From contig JAQTTU010000007.1 in the NCBI GenBank assembly GCA_028710605.1, positions 120,431 to 184,430 of the forward strand: a DNA stretch of 64,000 nt. Direction: 5' to 3'. Shown one piece after another: positions 57,164-64,000 of this stretch; positions within the stretch are counted from its first letter, which is position 1, and every line of letters begins with the position of its first letter. The notes under the pieces are model-generated. The model was not told the origin of the DNA. It ran no database searches and saw only the letters and a program-made list of their open reading frames with translations. A program made the position numbers and the translations under genes. The DNA is from Sideroxydans sp. (lineage in GTDB: Bacteria > Pseudomonadota > Gammaproteobacteria > Burkholderiales > Gallionellaceae).

Positions 57164-59185
57164 TTAATCGTGAAACCTCGGGTTGTGCGTTTGCAGGTAG
57201 AGCGCGGCGTTGCCGTAGGCTGTGGGGAAGTGCGACCACTGTTGGCTGAGTTGCTGGAGTTCCGCCGATAGGGGAAGTTGCTCGTTCAGATTTTTGTTCG
57301 GGTTGTCGGACAAAATATCGAATAGCGCAGGTGGTTTGCGGTTGACGAACAGGTGGTTGCCGACCAGTACGCCCGCTTCGTTGATGCCGGTGAACTGGAA
57401 TTCAAAGGCGACGCGCGAGTTGTCGAATTGCGGGTCGAGCAGGTCGCGCCCCAGTGTGGTGTTGCGGTAGCCGATTCCGGCCAGCGAGGCGATGGTGGGC
57501 ATCACATCGACTTGTTGCGCCCAGGTGTCGATCCGGCGCGGGGCGATGTGTTTGGGCGAGTAGATCAGGAACGGGGTGTGGCCTTGGGTGATCTCCAGCG
57601 TCTCCCACGACTTGGGCAAATGCGGGCCGGTGTGACCGATGATGCCGTGGTCGCCGACGAAGGCGAAGATGGTGTTGTCGAAATATTTTTCGCGTTTGGC
57701 TTGTTCCATGAACTGGCCTATGCACCAGTCGAGATAGGCGAAACCACGATATTCCTCGATCGAGATGAAGCCCTGCTCTTTCAGTTCCTGGTCGGTCGGG
57801 GTAGGCGTGACGAACGCTTTCTTGTCTTCGTCTGGAATGGTGTAAGGCCGGTGGTTGCTGCTGGTCTGGATGAAGGCGAAGAAGGGTTGCTTCTGCTCGC
57901 GCAGCATCGCGTTCGCTTCCTTGAACAGATTCTTGTCCGAGATACCCCAAACATCTTCCACCGGCGATTTGAGCCGGTCTTGTTCGTAAATGTCGATGCC
58001 GTCAATGCTCGATGTCAGCACGCCGCGCACGTTGGCCCACGAAGTGCTGCCACCGATGAAGTAATATTTTTTGTAATTCTTGTATTCGTTGATGATGGAA
58101 TGCTGGTTGACCGCCGCCGGGTTGCGCGAAGCGGTGGAATACAGCGAGACATCGGGGATGCCGGTCACGGTGGCATATACGCCGCGCGCGGTGTGGGCAT
58201 GCGCGCTCATCATGCGGGTGAACAGCACGCCGTCTTTGGCCAGTTTATCGAACGAAGGCGTGGCTCCCATGGGGCTACCGAGCGCGCCGACCTTGTGTCC
58301 GGCGAATGATTCGAGCAGCACGAACACCACATTCAGCGGCGGCTTGCCGACCATTTCCGGCTTGGGCGGAACGGTGCGCAGGAAGGAAATCGGTTCGTTG
58401 GGCTTGAGCGGCGGCAGGCCGACGAACGCCCGAATTTGATTGGCATCGGGACGCATTTGCGCGTCGTCCAGCGCCTGTTCGCGGAAGGTCCAGGTATCGT
58501 AAATGTTGTGCAGCGGGTTGAGCGATGATTGTTGCGCGAAGGCATTTTGCAAAATGACCGTGTCGCTCCAGCGCAGCGGGTATTGCGAAATTTTGCCGTG
58601 AACCAGCAGCAGGCAGCAAAACACCACCAGTGTTTCCGCCCCTATGGTCGGCCATTTGCGCCCGGCTTTGGCTTGGTTTGCCCAAAGCCACAGGCGCGAA
58701 AATATGTAGTGGCAAACGATGAGCCACAGCAACAGCGCCAACGCAATCCACACTACGTGATACGACTGCCACACCATGTTGGTGGCTTCGCCGGTATCGC
58801 GCGCCAACGAGAACACCGTGGAGGAAAGACGTTTGGTCAGGTAGCTGTAGTAGCCCGCATCGCTGATGACACCGAACGCGATAACCAGACAGGCCAGCAT
58901 CCAGTAGCCCCACCAGGCTTTGCGCAACATGGGCGGGCGCACAAATTTCCCCAGCCACGGCAGGCTGGCCACCACCCACGCCAAGGCCACGCTAACCAGC
59001 GCCACGCGGATGTCGAATCTGGCTCCCATCCACAGCGCACCCAGCCAGTCGAACCAGGTCATGCCGGAATTTTCAGGCAAGAACCAAACCATGAAAGACA
59101 GGCGCGCCAGCATCCCGGCGATGAACAGCGCCAAAGACATGCCCAGCACGAGGCGCAGATGTGAACGGATAGGAAGGCGGATCAT
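57164..59185 (-). CDS. LtaS-like sulfatase-domain phosphoglycerol transferase
   Basis: A 673-residue protein with five N-terminal membrane helices and a periplasmic sulfatase/alkaline-phosphatase fold (about 280-610). Metal and nucleophile motifs are VVFVLLESFAGHKVG, the Thr in HAHTARG, FAFVGDHG and EITQGHTPFLIYSP. Homologues transfer phosphoglycerol or phosphoethanolamine groups to envelope glycans. Acceptor unknown here. Confidence 0.9.
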   Translation of the reverse strand: MIRLPIRSHLRLVLGMSLALFIAGMLARLSFMVWFLPENSGMTWFDWLGALWMGARFDIRVALVSVALAWVVASLPWLGKFVRPPMLRKAWWGYWMLACLVIAFGVISDAGYYSYLTKRLSSTVFSLARDTGEATNMVWQSYHVVWIALALLLWLIVCHYIFSRLWLWANQAKAGRKWPTIGAETLVVFCCLLLVHGKISQYPLRWSDTVILQNAFAQQSSLNPLHNIYDTWTFREQALDDAQMRPDANQIRAFVGLPPLKPNEPISFLRTVPPKPEMVGKPPLNVVFVLLESFAGHKVGALGSPMGATPSFDKLAKDGVLFTRMMSAHAHTARGVYATVTGIPDVSLYSTASRNPAAVNQHSIINEYKNYKKYYFIGGSTSWANVRGVLTSSIDGIDIYEQDRLKSPVEDVWGISDKNLFKEANAMLREQKQPFFAFIQTSSNHRPYTIPDEDKKAFVTPTPTDQELKEQGFISIEEYRGFAYLDWCIGQFMEQAKREKYFDNTIFAFVGDHGIIGHTGPHLPKSWETLEITQGHTPFLIYSPKHIAPRRIDTWAQQVDVMPTIASLAGIGYRNTTLGRDLLDPQFDNSRVAFEFQFTGINEAGVLVGNHLFVNRKPPALFDILSDNPNKNLNEQLPLSAELQQLSQQWSHFPTAYGNAALYLQTHNPRFHD

Positions 59186-59459
59186 GATCTCGATAAATGT
59201 GTTGGCTAATAAATTCGGTACGCTGCCGATTCGCGGAATGAAGCAGGCAAAATCCTGACGGGCGGCATTTTAATGCTATTCCGCGATGCTCCCCATTCCA
59301 ATTTCAGCCAGCTAAGGCATGCGGCAATGCGTTTTAGTTCCCTGCCCCGGCACGAGCAACCGCCCCGTGCAATTTAACGCAATGTCTCCGTTAAGCTCGA
59401 TTCATTCTTTCACGGGTGCGGGTATAATTTGCGAATTCTTTAACCCCCAAGGAAAAATC
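59186..59459 (+). promoter_or_regulatory. Divergent gap with probable aminotransferase promoter
   Basis: The best element is TATAAT at 59423-59428, about 32 bases before the GTG start. A TTCATT at 59401 with 16-base spacing may serve as a weak -35. AAGGA is the ribosome-binding site. Confidence 0.5.
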
Positions 59460-60653
59460 GTGTCTCTCTCCACTCGCGTTCAAGCCATCAAACCCTCGCC
59501 AACCCTTGCTGTCACCGCCCGCGCTGCCAAACTGAAAGCCGAAGGCAAAGACATCATCGGGCTGGGCGCAGGCGAACCGGATTTCGATACGCCGCAACAC
59601 ATCAAAGACGCTGCCATCGGCGCGATCAACAAAGGCTTTACCAAATACACGCCGGTCGGCGGCACGGCCACGCTCAAGCAGGCCATCATCGCCAAGTTCA
59701 AGCGCGACAACGGGCTGGACTACACGGCAAAACAAATTCTGGTTTCATGTGGTGGCAAACAGAGTTTTTTCAACCTCGCGCTGGCCTATATCAATCCCGG
59801 CGATGAAGTGATTATTCCCGCGCCGTACTGGGTGTCGTACCCGGACATCATCCTCATCGCGGAAGGCAAGCCGGTGATCGTGCAGGCGGGCATCGAGCAG
59901 GGTTTCAAGATGACTCCGGCGCAACTGGAAGCGGCGATCACGGCCAAGACCAAGATGGTAGTCATCAACAGCCCGAGCAACCCGTCCGGCGCGGTCTATA
60001 CGCTGGAAGATTTGCGGGCGCTGGGCGCGGTGCTGCGCAAGCATCCCGACATTCTGATCGCCACCGACGACATGTACGAGCACATTGCGCTGACCGATGA
60101 AAAGTTCTGCAACATCCTGAACGCCTGCCCCGACCTGTATCCGCGCACCATGGTGCTGAACGGCGTGTCCAAGGCTTACGCCATGACCGGCTGGCGCATC
60201 GGCTATGCGGCGGGACCGGAGAGTCTCATCACTGCCATGGAAAACGTGCAGTCGCAATCCACTTCCAACCCGACTTCGATTTCGCAAGTAGCCGCCGAAG
60301 CCGCGCTGAACGGCGATCAGGGCTGCATCACCCCGATGGTCAAAGCCTTCCGCGAACGCCACGAATTTGTGGTGAACAAGCTGAACCAGATTCCGGGATT
60401 GAGCTGCATCAAGGCGGGCGGCGCGTTCTATGCGTTCCCCGATGCGCGCGGCGCGATTGCCGCACTGCACAAGAAAGGCGCGATCAAGGAAGCCAACGAT
60501 CTGGCCTTTTCCGAATACCTGCTGGTAGAAGCCGGTGTGGCGGTCGTGCCCGGCTCGGCTTTCGGCAGCGAAGGTTACATGCGTTTGTCGTTCGCCACTT
60601 CGATGAACAATCTGGAAAAAGCGCTGGAGCGCATCGCCAAGGCATTGGCGTAA
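59460..60653 (+). CDS. Pyridoxal-phosphate aspartate aminotransferase (class I)
   Basis: The GTG at 59460 starts SLSTRVQAIKPSPTLAVTARA, the conserved N-terminus, and gives 397 residues. Hallmarks are GAGEPDFDTP, NSPSNPSG, the PLP lysine in SKAYAMTGWRIGYAAG and MRLSFATS. It interconverts aspartate and oxaloacetate and may act on prephenate in some relatives. An ATG-initiated extension to 59319 is rejected as noncoding. Confidence 0.94.
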   Translation: MSLSTRVQAIKPSPTLAVTARAAKLKAEGKDIIGLGAGEPDFDTPQHIKDAAIGAINKGFTKYTPVGGTATLKQAIIAKFKRDNGLDYTAKQILVSCGGKQSFFNLALAYINPGDEVIIPAPYWVSYPDIILIAEGKPVIVQAGIEQGFKMTPAQLEAAITAKTKMVVINSPSNPSGAVYTLEDLRALGAVLRKHPDILIATDDMYEHIALTDEKFCNILNACPDLYPRTMVLNGVSKAYAMTGWRIGYAAGPESLITAMENVQSQSTSNPTSISQVAAEAALNGDQGCITPMVKAFRERHEFVVNKLNQIPGLSCIKAGGAFYAFPDARGAIAALHKKGAIKEANDLAFSEYLLVEAGVAVVPGSAFGSEGYMRLSFATSMNNLEKALERIAKALA

Positions 60654-60670
60654 GGTTTCAAGCACATCAG

Positions 60671-60708
60671 AAAAAAGGCGCTGACTGGTTAACAGTCAGC
60701 GCCTTTTT
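60671..60708. terminator. Bidirectional terminator
   Basis: AAAAAAGGCGCTGACTG-GTTAA-CAGTCAGCGCCTTTTTC is a perfect 14-base GC-rich stem with A/T tracts on both sides, between convergent genes. Confidence 0.93.
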
Positions 60709-63700
60709 CATTTCGCCCGCAACTTCGGCTCAAGCAACGTACCCGACAGCACCAGCGGATTGTTGCCGGCTTCCTCTTTTATAACAGCGTTGAAATTGCC
60801 GTTGAGTTGGCTGGTGGCAGAAATATCCAGTGTGCCGTTGGCGCTCAATTTGTCGGAGGTAATCCTGATCTGGGTGAAGCGCAGAGCGTGATTATCCAGC
60901 AGCACATTCCCCGTCAATTCGTTAAAAGGCGTGCGCCCGCCGGGAAGATGCTCGCGGCTCAACAAGCGCGCCGTTTCCGCCATATCCATGGCGTGAATGA
61001 CACCGTCTTTTGCTCCGAACGTTCCTTCCAGATGCGGCGCTTGGCCCAACTGCGACAACTTGTCAGCCTGCATCGAGAATGTGCCCTCGATCAGCACTTC
61101 GCTCGACGTACCGACTTTCTCGAACAATTTTTCCAGGTCCATTTCCTTGGCCTGAATATGACCTTGCGCCTGCCAGCCTTTACTCCATGACAACTTGCCG
61201 TTGCCGGACAATACCCCCGCGTAAGCATGCGCAGCGATCTCGCTGAAATCCACCTCGCCCTCGCCGATGTCGCCTTTGGCACTGAAGTCGCTGAACATCA
61301 CGCCGGGCAACACGGGCAGCGCAGATTCCCTGATGCCGAAACTGACTTGCCAGCGATTTTGCACCGGCAGTAACTCGACACTCATTTTCTCGTCATCGCT
61401 ATGCAGCACCACCCGGGTGAATGCGCCCTGCTCCAACTCCGCATCGCCTTTCAATGACGGCAACGAAATGCCCTCGGCATTCAGCTGCAGACTCTGGATC
61501 GTCAGGTGACGCAATGTGTATTGCGCATTGCCGCCCATGCCTTTCAGCCAACCGGCAACTTGCTCCAGATTCCTGCCTTCCAGAACGACTGCTTGCAATT
61601 CTGCATCTTTAACTGTTTTGCTTTTCGAGAATACTGTCGCTGGATCAAAGTCCAGTACCGCTGTGCCGACCTTCAATTCATTCTCTATGCCCACCGTGAT
61701 ATTCTGCAATTTCAATCTTGGCGGAAAGGTTGCGGCACTCATCGCGCCGATATGAACCGGCTGCTTCAATTGAGCGGAGAGCATTTGTTCCATTGCCGCG
61801 ACGTATTTCTGCAACGGCCAGACGTAGGGCAGCGCGACCGCCACTACCAACGAAAGCGCAATCAGTCCCAAAAATATCTTGCCCAGCGGCAACGGTTTGC
61901 GCCGCTCTCTGACCACTTGTTTCTGAACCGCCTTGGCTTGCGCTATGGCTGCATGCTGTGCCGCCTGTTCGGCATCCAGCTTAGCCTGCAAGTTGGCGCG
62001 CTGCTCCGCCTCCGCCCAGATAGCCGCCTGCTCCTCAGCCAAAGCCTGCGCTTCTTCACCGGCACGCGCCTCTTGTTCAGCACGCTGACGCGCCGCTTCC
62101 TGCTCGGCTTTCATGCGCGCCATTTCTTCGGCCGCATTTTGTTTGGCTGGTTGCTCTTCTGCCGCCTGCTGCACGGCTTGCGCAGGCGCTGCAATATTTT
62201 CATATTGCTCAACGGCAACCTGCGCTACAGGTTCGGCTTGCGGGCTTGTAGCGGGAGCGGGAGTCGGAGTCGGAGCCGTACTCAGGTTCAATGAATCCAG
62301 ATCGATCTTGAATGCGGGTAAATCCGCTGCGGATGGTGCCGCAGTAGTCGTGTGCAATATTGCCTGATTGAAAATTTGTGCATCGTGCTTCGATTGTTCT
62401 TCGGCCTGCAATTTGGCGGCAAGCGCTTGTCTTATCGCCTCTTCCTGTTCCGCCTTCAATCGTGCCGCTTCAGCCGCTTGTCTCGCCTGCAATTCCAGCG
62501 CGGCTTGTGCGCGAGCCGCTTCTTCCTGTTGCTCTCTTAGGCGAATAGCCTCTTGTTCTGCTTTCAATCGTGCAGCTTCGGCTTCCGCTCTGGCTCGCTC
62601 GGCTGCCAATGCTTTGGCTTCTTCCTCGGCGCGAATTTTGGCCGCTTCCTCTTCCGCCTTCACTCGTGCCGCTTCCTGCTCTGCCTTCACCCGCACTGCT
62701 TCCTGCTCCGCCCTGACACGCTCGGCTTCCTGCTCGGCCTTGATACGCGCAGCCTCTTGCTCTGCCTGAACACGCGCCGCTTCCTGTTCAGCCCTGACAC
62801 GTTCCGCTTCCTGAGCTGCTTTGATTCGTGCCGCTTCTTGTTCCGCTCTGGCACGTTCCGCCTCTTGTGCCGCCTTGATGCGCGCGGCTTCCTGTTCCGC
62901 CCTGATGCGCTCCGCTTCCTGTTCGGCTTTTATGCGGGCATGCTCCGCCGCCTGTCTGGCGCGCTCCTCTTCTTCCGCCTTGAGAAGCGCAGCATCATGT
63001 TCCGCTTTCAAACGGGCAACCTCCGCTTCCTGTCTCGCGCGCTCTTCCGCCAACGCTTTCGCTTTGGCCGCTTCCTGCGCGGCAAAAGCTCGCGCGGCTT
63101 CCAGTTCGGCTTTTGCGCGCGCCGCTTCCTGTTCCGCACGCACCCTCGCTTCCATTTCATGCCTGACCTTGGCTTCCGCCAGTTGCTTTTCCTCCGCTTC
63201 CAGCCTGGCTCTTGCTTCGGCTTCCGCCTCGGCCTTGGCGCGCGCGATACTCTCCGCCTCCAGTTTGGCTTTGGCCATCGCCTTGGCTTCCGCTTCGGCA
63301 CTCGCTTTCAATTTGGCGGCGGCCACTGCCGCTTCCAGTTCGTCGAAAGCGCGTGCCGCTTGCGCCTGCTCGGCCGCCTTTCGCGCGGCTTCATCCGCAG
63401 GTGCAACGGGCGCAGCCATGCTGGTGAAGTCCAATTCATCGCCCATAGCGGCGGCTTTGGGCATCGCCATTTTGGGTGATGCCATTTTTGGGGGTACAGT
63501 TTTGACGTTCGCTACCGGCTTCGCTTTGTCGCGAATCAGTTCTGCATCGAGAAATTGCTGCATGATCTCCGACAATTCGCCGCGCAAGCTCGGCGGAGCG
63601 CGCCTTGTCACTTCTTCCAGGGTGGATTTGTCATCAATGAGCAACATGACCCGCTTCATGTCTCCCGACATGCCGGACATTTCGCTCTCGCCCTTGGGTG

Positions 63701-63734
63701 TTTTGATGAAAACAGTTTTTTTATCCATGTCCAA
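60708..63734 (-). CDS. 1008-residue protein: cytoplasmic helical rod, one membrane helix, AsmA-like periplasmic domain
   Basis: Residues 1-75 form a small domain (VFIKTPKGESEMSGMSGDMKRVMLLIDDKSTLEEVTRRAP) like those annotated as two-component or type IV pilus-associated helper modules. About 115-450 is an uninterrupted Ala/Glu/Arg/Lys-rich helix, with twelve 9-residue repeats at 267-374. A Pro-rich hinge and a second helical stretch precede a membrane helix at 617-638. The rest (640-1008) resembles AsmA/DUF748 lipid-transfer-like domains. It would span cytoplasm, inner membrane and periplasm. Function unknown. Confidence 0.85.
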   Translation of the reverse strand: MDMDKKTVFIKTPKGESEMSGMSGDMKRVMLLIDDKSTLEEVTRRAPPSLRGELSEIMQQFLDAELIRDKAKPVANVKTVPPKMASPKMAMPKAAAMGDELDFTSMAAPVAPADEAARKAAEQAQAARAFDELEAAVAAAKLKASAEAEAKAMAKAKLEAESIARAKAEAEAEARARLEAEEKQLAEAKVRHEMEARVRAEQEAARAKAELEAARAFAAQEAAKAKALAEERARQEAEVARLKAEHDAALLKAEEEERARQAAEHARIKAEQEAERIRAEQEAARIKAAQEAERARAEQEAARIKAAQEAERVRAEQEAARVQAEQEAARIKAEQEAERVRAEQEAVRVKAEQEAARVKAEEEAAKIRAEEEAKALAAERARAEAEAARLKAEQEAIRLREQQEEAARAQAALELQARQAAEAARLKAEQEEAIRQALAAKLQAEEQSKHDAQIFNQAILHTTTAAPSAADLPAFKIDLDSLNLSTAPTPTPAPATSPQAEPVAQVAVEQYENIAAPAQAVQQAAEEQPAKQNAAEEMARMKAEQEAARQRAEQEARAGEEAQALAEEQAAIWAEAEQRANLQAKLDAEQAAQHAAIAQAKAVQKQVVRERRKPLPLGKIFLGLIALSLVVAVALPYVWPLQKYVAAMEQMLSAQLKQPVHIGAMSAATFPPRLKLQNITVGIENELKVGTAVLDFDPATVFSKSKTVKDAELQAVVLEGRNLEQVAGWLKGMGGNAQYTLRHLTIQSLQLNAEGISLPSLKGDAELEQGAFTRVVLHSDDEKMSVELLPVQNRWQVSFGIRESALPVLPGVMFSDFSAKGDIGEGEVDFSEIAAHAYAGVLSGNGKLSWSKGWQAQGHIQAKEMDLEKLFEKVGTSSEVLIEGTFSMQADKLSQLGQAPHLEGTFGAKDGVIHAMDMAETARLLSREHLPGGRTPFNELTGNVLLDNHALRFTQIRITSDKLSANGTLDISATSQLNGNFNAVIKEEAGNNPLVLSGTLLEPKLRAK
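62613..62936 (-). repeat. 27-base tandem repeats encoding a 9-residue helix unit
   Basis: Twelve consecutive units of the form R-(I/V)-(K/R)-A-E-Q-E-A-(A/E) are encoded without gaps inside the AsmA-like gene. The units differ at synonymous and conservative positions. Confidence 0.88.
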
Positions 63735-63844
63735 ATATTAGAATTTAATTGATTTCTACTTCCAATCGCCCGCAAAACAGCGCTTCTCACACAACAGCGG
63801 TTGACCAAAACGCCTTCTGTCGGTAGTATAGCGCCCTCATCAAT

Positions 63845-63920
63845 TCCCTGATAGCTCAGTCGGTAGAGCGACGGACTGTTAATCCGCAGGTCCCTGGTTC
63901 GAGTCCAGGTCGGGGAGCCA
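63845..63920 (+). tRNA. tRNA-Asn(GTT)
   Basis: A 76-base cloverleaf: acceptor TCCCTGA paired with TCGGGGA, D-loop AGCTCAGTCGGTAGA, anticodon loop CTGTTAA, T-loop GGTTCGAGTCC and an encoded CCA. Confidence 0.97.
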
Positions 63921-63928
63921 GAATGACG

Positions 63929-63960
63929 AAGGGTTGGCAGTTTCTGCCAACCCTTTTTTC
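63929..63960 (+). terminator. Terminator after tRNA-Asn
   Basis: AAGGGTTGGCAG-TTT-CTGCCAACCCTTTTTT, a perfect 12-base stem followed by T6. Confidence 0.93.
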
Positions 63961-63979
63961 TTTGCGACGAGGAAAAATT

Positions 63980-64000
63980 ATGTGCGGTATCTGCGGCGAA
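63980..64000 (+). CDS. Class-II glutamine amidotransferase (first 7 codons only)
   Basis: ATG preceded by GAGGA opens MCGICGE, the N-terminal nucleophile Cys motif of asparagine synthetase/NAGGN-amidotransferase-type enzymes. The window ends here, so the exact enzyme cannot be named. Confidence 0.6.

Noticed and set aside
62368..63741. Long Ser/Ala/Cys-rich and Arg/Pro-rich frames opposite the AsmA-like gene
   Set aside because: They are mirror products of the 27-base tandem repeat and the Ala/Glu codon bias on the coding strand.

Overview
The window looks like a chromosomal segment of a betaproteobacterium. The gene order ndk-rlmN-pilW-rodZ-ispG-hisS-yfgM-bamB-der-hfq-hflX-hflK is typical of that class. 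The mix of NsrR/NnrS nitric-oxide genes, a complete type II secretion (T2SS) locus and many palindromic repeats would suit a Gallionellaceae/Nitrosomonadales-type organism. That taxonomic placement is inference from gene content only.

Layout. (1) 1-12.5 kb, minus strand: the conserved housekeeping block listed above, truncated at the left edge inside hflK. (2) 12.6-16.5 kb: a nitric-oxide response island. A hemerythrin / DUF2249 / haem-copper-oxidase-like membrane protein operon diverges from nsrR-nnrS, with an inverted-repeat operator candidate between them. (3) 16.6-22.8 kb, minus strand: tilS, accA, an MscS channel with a cyclic-nucleotide domain, an RpfE-like protein and a solitary C5-cytosine methyltransferase. 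(4) 23-37.9 kb: the T2SS. gspG-H-I-J-K-L-M-N run on the minus strand and gspC-D-E-F on the plus strand. Between the two halves sit two exported-protein genes: an M15-type peptidase broken by a T8 frameshift and a protein with a HYR-like tail. They are probable secretion substrates. (5) 37.9-40.2 kb: an AT-rich two-gene operon of unknown function and two toxin-antitoxin loci, one of them decayed. (6) 40.2-42.2 kb: lolC-lolD. (7) 42.5-48.9 kb: a beta-lactamase-fold lipoprotein, an S9 peptidase, a membrane protein, an alpha/beta hydrolase and a winged-helix regulator. (8) 49-54.3 kb: a TonB-type receptor, a DUF2062 protein and comEC. (9) 54.6-57 kb: small accessory genes and a Phd/VapC module. 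(10) 57-64 kb: an LtaS-like sulfatase, an aspartate aminotransferase, a 1008-residue coiled-coil/AsmA fusion, tRNA-Asn, and the first codons of a class-II glutamine amidotransferase.

The most unusual property is the density of palindromic repeats, which fall into at least six families. Several lie in frame inside genes. Four T2SS genes (gspD, gspH, gspI, gspK) carry a G/C-rich palindromic unit in the N-terminal signal or prepilin leader. This lengthens the pseudopilin leaders to about 70-86 residues in front of an otherwise normal processing motif. tilS carries two such insertions, and the RpfE-like gene and the S9 peptidase carry one each. A separate dispersed family with the core CGCCTATTGACGGGC marks at least ten intergenic spots, including both sides of the T2SS cargo genes.
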